Source: Paraburkholderia humisilvae (GTDB lineage Bacteria; Pseudomonadota; Gammaproteobacteria; Burkholderiales; Burkholderiaceae). Taken from it: DNA of 64,000 nucleotides. The stretch spans positions 186,001 through 250,000 of the forward strand of contig NZ_CADIKH010000003.1 of the NCBI RefSeq assembly GCF_902859855.1. The letters run 5' to 3'. The first letter of the stretch is position 1; the number at the start of each line of letters is the position of its first letter. Below the pieces are notes generated by a model, which was given only the letters and a program-made list of their open reading frames with translations, was not told where the DNA came from and ran no database searches. The translations under genes and the position numbers were made by a program. Below, in pieces: positions 56,256-64,000 of this stretch.

Positions 56256-57179
56256 CTATCCGGCCCGGCCGGCTGACGCCGGTAACGCGTAGACGCGGAC
56301 CCAATCGATATCGAACGTGGAATCTTTGACAACCTTGTCTATAGGCCAGCCGCCGCCTAGCGCATAGTCCAGCATCATGTAATAAGGCCCTGTCATATAA
56401 GCCGCGGCATTTGAGGTCGGCATCTGATTGGTCTGAACGCCGTCGATATACCAGGTGATATGCACAGGGTCAATCTGACAGCCGTAGATATGGTAGTCCT
56501 TCCAGGGCTTCGCTCCGTTCGGTATCGGCGTGGTCGGTGAGTAGAATTCCGCCCCTTCCCCATGCGCGCCGCCGGCGGCCCAGTTGTGCACCGCTTCCGA
56601 AATAACGGCGTAATTATCGGTGTACGTTTTGCCATACCACTCGAAGATATCGATTTCTGAAAATCGTTTCCTCGACGTGTTGTTGATGGTCGTCGAACTC
56701 ATCAGCCAGAATGCGGGCCAGGAGCCCGTACCCGACTCCGGCATCTTGGCACGCACTTCGAAATACCCATAGAGTTGCGCAAATCCTTGACCAGTTTCGT
56801 CCATCGAGGAGATGTTGCCAGAACGCCAGGTGCCGTCAGGGTCCATGTATGCCTTGATCGACAGGATGCCGCCAGCAACACTGAGCGCTTTGCGATCCCA
56901 CTTCGACGCCGAGTAGTTTCCGGCCGGCCCGTAGGGCGGGAGGAAAAACCAGGTTGCACCGCCTTTTGGCGAGCGGGTAGCAACGCTTAGACGATCGAAA
57001 TTATCTTCGAAGGTCAGCGTGTAGCCAGTCAAATCGATGTCGCCCGTATGGGCGGCATGGTTCGGAGCAGGCGCGGGTGAAGGCAACGATTCAGCAGTCG
57101 CTGCGGGGTCGACCGCGGCGACCAGCATCGACACAACCGATATCGAAGCCACGATTAGCACCTGGCCTAAACGACTCAT
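56256..57179 (-). CDS. Glycoside hydrolase family 16 (beta-glucanase/agarase-like)
   Basis: Secreted endo-glycosidase of 307 residues with a signal peptide (cleaved near ATA or AES at about 29-31). The GH16 catalytic motif ExDxxE is present as EIDIFE: Glu 175, Asp 177, Glu 180. Supporting strands include YGYFEVRAKMPESGTGSWPA upstream and ITWYIDGV downstream, and the fold closes with FDIDWVRVYA. The family cleaves beta-1,3/1,4-glucans, agar or related polymers. AAGGGGGA lies shortly before ATG 57177-57179, so the longer frame is rejected. Confidence 0.88.
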   Translation of the reverse strand: MSRLGQVLIVASISVVSMLVAAVDPAATAESLPSPAPAPNHAAHTGDIDLTGYTLTFEDNFDRLSVATRSPKGGATWFFLPPYGPAGNYSASKWDRKALSVAGGILSIKAYMDPDGTWRSGNISSMDETGQGFAQLYGYFEVRAKMPESGTGSWPAFWLMSSTTINNTSRKRFSEIDIFEWYGKTYTDNYAVISEAVHNWAAGGAHGEGAEFYSPTTPIPNGAKPWKDYHIYGCQIDPVHITWYIDGVQTNQMPTSNAAAYMTGPYYMMLDYALGGGWPIDKVVKDSTFDIDWVRVYALPASAGRAG

Positions 57180-57300
57180 CGCTTCCCCCTTCGCTTCGTG
57201 CGCATCCGTCATATCAATGTCGCAAAAGGCTGCGCAGGGCTCTGTGCGATAGCGTACAGGCGGTGTTGAAACGGCGTTTTAACCCTGGGAACGGGCGGCC

Positions 57301-57594
57301 TTATGTGTCCAGGGCCGGTGACGGAGCATGAGCACAGCCATCTGCCGCCTGTTCTTCCGGCGCTACACGGCCTTCCCTGCCGAAACGCCGGATGGCTTGC
57401 GGCGGCTGGCCCAACGTGCGGAGGAACGCACGCCTCATCCGATCGCGGTCGAAAAAGCCGACTTCATGGGCAATGACATCCATCGAATGACGGCCCTGCT
57501 CGAGCATCAGTCTCGCGGCTCCTACGCGCTGGTACGGCAGGGCGGTGTCGTTGTCTCGGCAGTGCAGAAACCCGATCGTGCAAAACTCCCGCAA
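57301..57594 (-). pseudogene. C-terminal remnant of a GlxA/AraC-type regulator
   Basis: The minus strand reads PYQRVGAARLMLEQGRHSMD, then VIAHEVGFFDRDRMRRAF and GQPPQAIRRFGRE, the second half of an AraC-type DNA-binding domain as in GlxA-like regulators. The sensor domain and first helix-turn-helix are gone; the frame is joined to unrelated sequence near 57570. No plausible start. It is a leftover of a deleted gene. Confidence 0.6.
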
Positions 57595-57715
57595 GGGGTG
57601 AGCTCCGACTTTCTGTTGGTCAACGTAGACACCGGAATCCTGGAAAAGCTTGGCCGCCTCGCGGCAGACGGTCAGCTAAAAACCCGACTAGGCGAAGTTC
57701 TGTCGCCAGCCTGCT
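57590..57715 (+). pseudogene. 3' remnant of a zinc-type alcohol dehydrogenase/quinone oxidoreductase
   Basis: The plus strand reads GVSSDFLLVNVDTGILEKLG then RLAADGQLKTRLGEVLSP, the usual final segment of MDR-family oxidoreductases (DFxLVxVxTxxLxxLGxLxxxGxLxTRxGxVLPL). The rest of the gene is absent; homology starts abruptly near 57590, exactly where the AraC remnant on the other strand ends. This is a deletion junction, not a working gene. Confidence 0.5.
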
Positions 57716-57925
57716 CGATCAACCGGGTGCAAGCCAGATCGCGGTCCGGCCGGGCCGGAATGTCGCTCGCTCGGGTTCGTGCTAGCATCGTCTGCCTCTA
57801 TTAGCAATCCTTGTAATTAGAGTCTGTCATGTTGCGGGTTGTGCCGACCTGTGGCGCTTGAAGCACCCGCGCATTGCACAATAAGCCTGACGAAACGCAC
57901 CGGCTCGACTGCAAAGGTTCGGCAC

Positions 57926-60900
57926 ATGGACCTGCTTAAGATCGACGGAACCAGCAGCTCCCAAGTCTTGACGGAGGATGGCGAGTGCGTCGTCTGCCGG
58001 GAATGGTGCCTGCAACCTGATGGCAAGCGCGGTACCGTACTGGCCGTGCGGCCTACGTCGGAACATCCGGCGTCCGTGACACTCGATCGCCTTGCTCACG
58101 AATACAGCCTGAGGGAGGAACTGAACGACAGGTGGGCGCTGCGGCCGGTGGGGCTCGTCGAGGATCGGGGGCAAATCACCCTGGTGCTCGAGGACCCCGG
58201 GGGCGAACCGCTCGACCGGCTCCTTGACGCGCCCATCGAGACGGCCCCGTTCCTGCAGCTTGCGATCGGCATCGTCGCGGCGCTCGGCGAGGTCCACAAG
58301 CACGGTCTTATCCATAAGGATCTCAAGCCGGCCCATATCCTGGTGAACCAGGCGAGTGGACGTATCTGGCTCACCGGGTTCGGCATCGCCTCTCGCCTGC
58401 CGAGCGAGCGGCAGGCGCCTGAGCCGCCCGAGACCATCGCCGGCACGCTGGCCTATATGGCGCCCGAACAGACCGGACGCATGAACCGCTCGGTCGATGC
58501 ACGCAGCGATCTCTACGCGGTCGGCGTCACCCTCTACCAGATGCTGACCGGTGTGCTGCCTTTTGCAGCTGCCGAACCGATGGAGTGGGTGCACTGCCAT
58601 ATCGCGCGACAGCCGGTGCCGCCCGCCGACCGGCTTGCGTCCGTGCCAGAACCAGTGTCGACCATCGTCATGAAACTGCTCGCCAAAACCGCCGAAGAGC
58701 GATATCAGACCGCAGCCGGAGTCGAGCGCGATCTACAGCATTGCCTCGCCGAGTGGAACCGTCAGGGCCGCATCGACAAATTCGCGCCAGGCCAGCAGGA
58801 CACGCCCGATCGCCTGCTGATTCCGGAAAAACTATACGGCCGGGAGCGTGAGATCGCGGCCTTGCTTGCCGCCTTTGACCGCACCGTCGAAGGCGGGGCA
58901 CCGGAAATCGTGCTGGTGTCCGGCTATTCCGGCATCGGAAAATCCTCGGTGGTCAACGAACTGCACAAGGTCCTCGTGCCGCCGCGCGGACTGTTCGCCG
59001 CTGGCAAGTTCGACCAGTACAGGCGCGACATCCCCTATGCGACGCTCGCGCAGGCGTTCCAGGATCTCGTGCGGCCGCTGCTCGGCAAGAGCGATGCCGA
59101 GCTGCTGCCGTGGCGTGCGGCGCTGCGGGAGGCGCTCGGCTCGAACGGCCAGCTCATGGTCGACCTCGTGCCGTCGCTCGCGGCGCTGATCGGCCCGCAG
59201 CAGCCGGTCTCCGAGCTGCCGCCGCACGACGCGCAGCGCCGCTTCCAACTGGTGTTCCGGCGCATGCTCAGCGTGTTCGCCCGGCCGGAACATCCGCTGG
59301 CGCTCTTTCTCGACGACCTGCAATGGCTCGACATCGCGACGCTGGACCTGCTGGAGCATCTGGCCACCCAGCCTGAGCTGCGCAATCTGCTGCTGGTTGG
59401 CGCCTATCGAGACAACGAGGTCACGCCTTCGCACCCTCTGGCGCGAAGGCTGGCAGCGATTCGCAGTGCCGGTGGGCGGGTGCAGGAGATCGTGCTGAGC
59501 CCGCTGCGGCTCGCGGATGTCCAGTCGCTGATCTCCGATGCGCTGCACTGCGGCCCGGAGTGCACCACGCTGCTGGCCCGGCTGGTGCAGGAAAAAGCCG
59601 CCGGCAACCCCTTCTTCACGATCCAGTTCTTCACCGCGCTGGCCGAGGAAGGGTTGCTCGCCTTCGATCATGGCAAAGGGCAGTGGTCGTGGAATCTCGA
59701 GCGCATCCGGGCCAAAGGCTACACCGACAACGTGGTGGACCTCATGCTGGGCAAGCTGCGGCGCCTGCCCACCGCGACTGAACACGCGCTGCGGTTGCTG
59801 GCGTGCCTCGGCAGCAGCGCATCGATCAGCACGCTGGCGCTGGTCGGTGGTGAGAGCGACGAAGCGCCGCACAACGCGCTGTGGCCGGCGGCACAGGCTG
59901 GGCTGGTCGTGCATGCGCAAGGGCGCTACCGGTTCGCGCACGACCGCATCCAGGAGGCGGCCTATGGGCTCACGCCGATGGACCAGCGAGCGGCGGAGCA
60001 TCTACGGATCGGGCGCCTGCTCGCGGCGCATACACCGGCGCAGGCGATCGACGAACAGGTGTTCGAGATCGTCGGCCAGCTCAACCGGGGCGCAGGCCTG
60101 CTCACGTCAGTTGACGAGCGCGAGCAGGCGGCCGCGCTTAATCTGCTCGCCGGTAAGCGCGCCAGGGCCGCAACGGCCTATACGTCGGCGCTGAACTATT
60201 TCGTTGCCGGTGCCGCGCTATTGTCAGAGGACGGCTGGCAGCGCCGGCGCGATCTCGCCTTCCCGCTCGCATTGAACCGGGCCGAATGCGAGTTTCTGAC
60301 TGGCGCGCTGGCGGATGCCGAAAACCACTTAACCGCGCTGTCGCGCCGCGCCGCAGACCTGCTCGAGCTTGCGGCTGTCACCTGCCTGCAAGAACAGATC
60401 TACACGACTCTGGACCGCAGCGACCGCAGCATCGAAGTGGCGCTCGACTACCTGCGACGCGTCGGCGTCACATGGTCCGCGCACCCGACACAGGACGAGG
60501 TCCGGCGCGAACACGAGCGCATGTGGCAGCAAATTGGCGAGCGCCCGATCGAAGCGCTGATCGACCTGCCCCGGATGACCGATCCGGTCTGGCGCGCGAC
60601 CATGGTCGTGCTGACCGAGGTCGTGTCGGCGGCCACCTACACGGACGAGAATCTGTCGTGCGTCGTTCTCGGCCGCATGGCCAATCTCAGCCTGGAGCAT
60701 GGCAACACGGACGCGTCGAGCAGTTCCTATGCTCACCTCGGCGCCGTGCTGGGCGGGCTGTTCGGCGATTACAAGGCGGGCTTCAGCTTTGGGCAGCTCA
60801 GCTTCAACCTCGTGACAAAGCTTGGGCTCGATCGTTTCAAGGCCCGGGTCTACATTGTCTTCGGCCACCAGATCCTGCCCTGGACCAAGCCCATCCGCAT

Positions 60901-63454
60901 CAGCCGCAACCTGATACGGCTCGCTCTCGACGCGGCGCACGAGACCGGCGATCTGATTTATGGGGCCTACGCTCGCACCCACATGGTCACGCATCTTCTT
61001 GCGAGCGGCGATCCGCTCGACGAGGTGCAGCGGGAGGCCGTGGCCGCGCTCGACTTTGCGCGGCAGGCGCGCTTCGGCCTGGTCGTCGACCGCGTGACCG
61101 GGCAACTCCAGTTGCTCAGGACGCTGCGCGGCATGACCCCGGTCTTTGGCCGCTTCGACGACGCGGCGTTCGACGAAGCGCCGTTCGAGCAGCATCTGCA
61201 GGCGGATGAGCGGCTCGCGCTCGCCGCCTGCTGGTACTGGATCCGCAAGCTGCAGGCACGTGTCCTCGCCGGTGACCACGCCGCCGCGTTCGCGGCGGCG
61301 GTGCAAGCGGATCGCCTGCTCTGGACGATCCCGTTCTATTTCGAGCGGGCGGAATACCATTTCTATGCCGCGTTGGCGCGCGCCGCGCTTTGCGATACCT
61401 CAGACGATGCGCAGCGGACCCTGCATTGGCAGGCATTGGCCGCGCATCACCAGCAGCTTCAGGTATGGGCCGACCATTGCCCGGAGAATTTTGCGAACCG
61501 CGCAGCGTTGGTCGGCGCAGAGGTGGCCCGCGTTGACGGCCGCGAGCGTGACGCGATGAATCTCTACGAACAGGCCATCCGCACGGCCCGCGACAATGGC
61601 TTTATCCAGAACGAAGCGATCGCCAACGAACTGGCTGCGCGCTTCTACGCGGGGATGGGTTTCGAGACCATTTCCCAGACCTATCTGCGCAACGCTCGCT
61701 ATGGCTATCTTCGTTGGGGAGCGGAAGGCAAAGTGCGGCAACTCGACGAGCTGCACCCACAGCTCAGGGAGAAAGCGCCCGTAGCCGGCTCAACGAGTAC
61801 GATCGGGGAGACGGTTGAACACCTGGACCTTGCGACCGTGATGAAAGTGTCGCAGGCCGTCTCGGGCGAGATCGTCGCGGAAAAGCTCATCGAGACACTG
61901 ATGCGCACCGCCATTGAGCAGGCCGGTGCACAGCGTGGCCTGTTGATCATTCCGCGCGGTCCTGAACCGCGCATCGAGGCGCAAGCCGTGACCGGCGGCG
62001 AGACGGTCGTTGTGCAGCTGAGTGACCTGCCCGTGACCGCGGCCATGCTGCCGGAGATCGTGCTGCACTATGTGTTGCGCACGCACGAGAGCGTCATTCT
62101 TGACGATGCCGCCGCGCAGTTCCCGTTTGCCACCGATCCCTACATCCGCGAGCGCGACGCGCGGTCCATTCTGTGCCTGCCGCTGATCGCCCAGGCGAAG
62201 CTCATAGGGGTGCTGTACCTCGAGAACAACCTGGCCCGCCGGGTCTTCGCGCCGGCCCGCTGCGCGGTGCTGAAGCTGCTCGCGTCACAGGCCGCGGTCG
62301 CGCTGGAGGTGGCCCGTTTGTACCGCGATCTCGAACAACGCGAAGCCAAGATCCGGCGGTTGGTCGACGCCAACATCATCGGGATATTCATTTGGGATTT
62401 TGCGGGCCGCATTTTCGAAGCGAACGAAGCTTTTCTTCAGATGCTCGGATACAGCCGCGACGATCTCGCTTCGGATCGTGTGCGCTGGACGACGCTCACG
62501 CCCTCCGAATGGGCCCGCGTTGATGAAAAGGCTGTTGCAGAGCTTCGAGCGACCGGCAGCTGCAAACCCTACGAGAAGGAGTACATCCGCAAAGACGGCG
62601 GTCGTGTGCCGGTGCTTGTCGGTGCGGCGACCTTCGGCGAACTTTCCGACCAGGGCGTGGCCTTCCTGCTCGATCTGACGAGGCGCAAGCAGGCGGAAGC
62701 CGAAGCCCGCGAGAGCGAGCGACGCTACCGCGAAGCACAGATGGAGGTTGCGCACGCAAACCGCGTCGCAACGATGGGACAGCTCACGGCGTCGATTGCC
62801 CATGAAGTGAACCAGCCGATTGCCGCCACGGCGACCCACGCCGAGGCAGCGCTGCGTTGGCTGGCGCGCCGGCCGCCGCAATTGGACGAGGTCGAACAGG
62901 CGTTGACTCACATCGTGAGGAATAGTCATCGCGCGCGGGACGTGATCGGACGGATTCGCGAACTCATCGCCAAAGCGCCGGCCCGGAAGGACTGGGTGGA
63001 TATCAACGAGGCGATCCGCGAAGTCATTGAATTCACCCATGGAGAAGCGGTGAAAAACGGCGCGTCGGTCAAGATGGCGCTCGGCGCAAGTCTGCCGCTC
63101 GTCCACGCGGATCGGGTACAACTGCAGCAGGTTGTTCTCAATCTCGTGCTCAACGCTGTCCAGGCGATGTGCACCGTCGTCGAAGGGCAGCGGGAGCTGC
63201 TCATCTCCACCGATCGCGCTGAACCGGACGGCGTTCGGGTCGAAGTCAAGGATTCGGGACCGGGCTTTCCGTCGGAAAGCCTCGAGCATCTCTTCGCCCC
63301 CTTCTATACAACGAAGCCGGGTGGCCTGGGGGTGGGGCTGTCGATCTGCCGTTCAATCATCGAAGCGCATGGCGGCCTGTTGTGGGTGAGCGTCAACGTG
63401 CCCCAAGGGACTATTTTCTGTTTCACCTTGCCCACTCGCCCATACAGCCCATGA
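57926..63454 (+). CDS. Giant Ser/Thr-kinase-like / AAA ATPase / GAF / PAS / histidine kinase
   Basis: Signalling protein of 1842 residues. In order: a Ser/Thr-kinase-like domain (about 1-270), an AAA-type ATPase (about 310-800), a long helical-repeat region, GAF (about 1340-1480), PAS with PAC (about 1485-1590) and a histidine kinase. The kinase-like domain has HKDLKP (His 130, Asp 132) and MAPEQTG, but DFG is GFG (Gly 151) and no VAIK Lys is clear, so it may be inactive. The ATPase has GYSGIGKS (Lys 339) and LFLDDLQWLD. The phospho-acceptor is His 1626 in SIAHEVNQP, with an intact ATPase domain (NLVLNAVQAM, DSGPGF, GLGVGLSIC). No receiver domain or membrane segment is seen. AAAGG precedes ATG 57926. 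A paralogue follows. Confidence 0.87.
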   Translation: MDLLKIDGTSSSQVLTEDGECVVCREWCLQPDGKRGTVLAVRPTSEHPASVTLDRLAHEYSLREELNDRWALRPVGLVEDRGQITLVLEDPGGEPLDRLLDAPIETAPFLQLAIGIVAALGEVHKHGLIHKDLKPAHILVNQASGRIWLTGFGIASRLPSERQAPEPPETIAGTLAYMAPEQTGRMNRSVDARSDLYAVGVTLYQMLTGVLPFAAAEPMEWVHCHIARQPVPPADRLASVPEPVSTIVMKLLAKTAEERYQTAAGVERDLQHCLAEWNRQGRIDKFAPGQQDTPDRLLIPEKLYGREREIAALLAAFDRTVEGGAPEIVLVSGYSGIGKSSVVNELHKVLVPPRGLFAAGKFDQYRRDIPYATLAQAFQDLVRPLLGKSDAELLPWRAALREALGSNGQLMVDLVPSLAALIGPQQPVSELPPHDAQRRFQLVFRRMLSVFARPEHPLALFLDDLQWLDIATLDLLEHLATQPELRNLLLVGAYRDNEVTPSHPLARRLAAIRSAGGRVQEIVLSPLRLADVQSLISDALHCGPECTTLLARLVQEKAAGNPFFTIQFFTALAEEGLLAFDHGKGQWSWNLERIRAKGYTDNVVDLMLGKLRRLPTATEHALRLLACLGSSASISTLALVGGESDEAPHNALWPAAQAGLVVHAQGRYRFAHDRIQEAAYGLTPMDQRAAEHLRIGRLLAAHTPAQAIDEQVFEIVGQLNRGAGLLTSVDEREQAAALNLLAGKRARAATAYTSALNYFVAGAALLSEDGWQRRRDLAFPLALNRAECEFLTGALADAENHLTALSRRAADLLELAAVTCLQEQIYTTLDRSDRSIEVALDYLRRVGVTWSAHPTQDEVRREHERMWQQIGERPIEALIDLPRMTDPVWRATMVVLTEVVSAATYTDENLSCVVLGRMANLSLEHGNTDASSSSYAHLGAVLGGLFGDYKAGFSFGQLSFNLVTKLGLDRFKARVYIVFGHQILPWTKPIRISRNLIRLALDAAHETGDLIYGAYARTHMVTHLLASGDPLDEVQREAVAALDFARQARFGLVVDRVTGQLQLLRTLRGMTPVFGRFDDAAFDEAPFEQHLQADERLALAACWYWIRKLQARVLAGDHAAAFAAAVQADRLLWTIPFYFERAEYHFYAALARAALCDTSDDAQRTLHWQALAAHHQQLQVWADHCPENFANRAALVGAEVARVDGRERDAMNLYEQAIRTARDNGFIQNEAIANELAARFYAGMGFETISQTYLRNARYGYLRWGAEGKVRQLDELHPQLREKAPVAGSTSTIGETVEHLDLATVMKVSQAVSGEIVAEKLIETLMRTAIEQAGAQRGLLIIPRGPEPRIEAQAVTGGETVVVQLSDLPVTAAMLPEIVLHYVLRTHESVILDDAAAQFPFATDPYIRERDARSILCLPLIAQAKLIGVLYLENNLARRVFAPARCAVLKLLASQAAVALEVARLYRDLEQREAKIRRLVDANIIGIFIWDFAGRIFEANEAFLQMLGYSRDDLASDRVRWTTLTPSEWARVDEKAVAELRATGSCKPYEKEYIRKDGGRVPVLVGAATFGELSDQGVAFLLDLTRRKQAEAEARESERRYREAQMEVAHANRVATMGQLTASIAHEVNQPIAATATHAEAALRWLARRPPQLDEVEQALTHIVRNSHRARDVIGRIRELIAKAPARKDWVDINEAIREVIEFTHGEAVKNGASVKMALGASLPLVHADRVQLQQVVLNLVLNAVQAMCTVVEGQRELLISTDRAEPDGVRVEVKDSGPGFPSESLEHLFAPFYTTKPGGLGVGLSICRSIIEAHGGLLWVSVNVPQGTIFCFTLPTRPYSP

Positions 63455-63700
63455 CGTTTGAGTCATGCGTGTCATCGAATCCGAAAACAAGCGCGGCCGG
63501 CAACACGTGATCAGTGGCTGACCCGACACGCAGCAATAACGTGAAACCGTCAACTCATGAGTGCAGTCAGCGTCAGCCTCAGCCTCAAAAGCCCGACCCT
63601 CCGCACCGCGGCCAGCTGTGGCAGACTAGGGCTCGTACAGACCGGCCGATAGGCACTTCTGCCCAGCATCAGCAGCCGGCTTAACGATGCAGGCCCTCAA

Positions 63701-64000
63701 TTGGACTCCTCCCTTCGGTTCGGCGCGCCTGGCGACACCGGCCATCAGGTGTTATGGGAAGACGGCGAGCAAACACTCTGCCGGCGATGGTGCCCAACCG
63801 CCGACGGCAGACCGGGCGCCGTCCTGACCGTACAGCTCACCGCCGAGCACCCGACCCCAGCCAGCCTCGACCGTCTGGTTCACGAATACGCCCTCAAGGA
63901 CTATCTCGACAGTGCATGGGCCGCGCGGCCGCTCGACATCTTGCACGAAGGCGGTCGAACGCTGCTCCTGCTCGAGGACCCCGGCGGCGCGCCGCTTGGC
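63701..64000 (+). CDS. Tandem paralogue of the giant kinase, partial at window edge
   Basis: An open frame from TTG 63701 (in frame from 63653) to the window end. It encodes 100 residues parallel to the start of the preceding protein: VLWEDGEQTLCRRWCPTADG aligns with VLTEDGECVVCREWCLQPDG, and LVHEYALKDYLDSAWAARPL with LAHEYSLREELNDRWALRPV, then LLLEDPGGAPLG. The gap from the previous stop is 246 bp. The start is uncertain (TTG 63701 or CTG 63659). Domains beyond the N-terminus are not visible. Confidence 0.75.
   Translation, partial: MDSSLRFGAPGDTGHQVLWEDGEQTLCRRWCPTADGRPGAVLTVQLTAEHPTPASLDRLVHEYALKDYLDSAWAARPLDILHEGGRTLLLLEDPGGAPLG

Noticed and set aside
55704..56276. Plus-strand open frame of 190 codons in the gap after the flavoprotein
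   Set aside because: No motif, no ribosome-binding site, and no codon bias consistent with the neighbours.
1..64000. tRNA, rRNA genes or CRISPR arrays
   Set aside because: No cloverleaf-like gene, rRNA segment or regularly spaced repeat array was recognised by eye; a dedicated scan would be needed to exclude a tRNA completely.

Overview
The window looks like chromosome from a Burkholderiaceae bacterium of the Paraburkholderia/Caballeronia/Burkholderia type: GC-rich coding DNA with strong third-position bias, OmpC/PorB-type and OprB-type porins, a CdiB/CdiA two-partner secretion locus, several Cys-lipoproteins, and a very large kinase/AAA/histidine-kinase hybrid protein. No rRNA, tRNA, CRISPR array or intact insertion sequence was seen. 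The assignment rests on gene content only.

Layout. 1-6100 is a minus-strand operon (OprB porin, beta-propeller protein, EfeB-type Tat peroxidase, iron ABC binding protein, permease) with a perfect Fur-type palindrome at 6078-6094; the permease runs off the left edge. 6340-6700 holds a decayed DUF2971-like gene. 7229-10876 is a type Va autotransporter. 11123-13038 is a bufferin-type operon (DUF2282, DUF692/MNIO, DUF2063). It converges on a copper-uptake-type cluster (DUF2946, TonB receptor, PepSY protein; 13044-17530). An NTF2-like gene and a porin follow.

20029-35990 is the accessory heart of the window. A CdiB/CdiA contact-dependent inhibition system ends in a barnase-type toxin and is followed 1 bp later by a barstar immunity gene. 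About 3.1 kb downstream lies a second, orphan CdiA C-terminus with its own barnase domain and its own barstar; its pre-toxin region is almost identical to that of the full cdiA. Between and beyond the two modules are decayed toxin and immunity genes, a 3' piece of a SymE-type toxin gene, a second copy of the barstar 3' end, and an 80-bp scrap of internal cdiA. The arrangement reads as a record of toxin-module exchange by recombination.

36308-57179 is mostly ordinary chromosome. It holds an AraC regulator divergent from an SDR, a uracil-DNA glycosylase family protein, and a run of surface or periplasmic lipoproteins and hydrolases (MauG-type dihaem protein, phosphoesterase, PhoD with a candidate Pho box, GH31). 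Then come two 2OG-Fe(II) oxygenase-like proteins, PcaD with a divergent LysR regulator, a cold-shock protein, a tiny basic protein, an FAD oxidoreductase and a GH16 enzyme. 57301-57715 is a scar of two truncated genes. 57926-64000 holds a giant Ser/Thr-kinase-like/AAA/GAF/PAS/histidine kinase and the start of a tandem paralogue cut by the right edge.

Start codons were chosen by ribosome-binding site, signal peptide and family length, so they are often downstream of the longest open frame.
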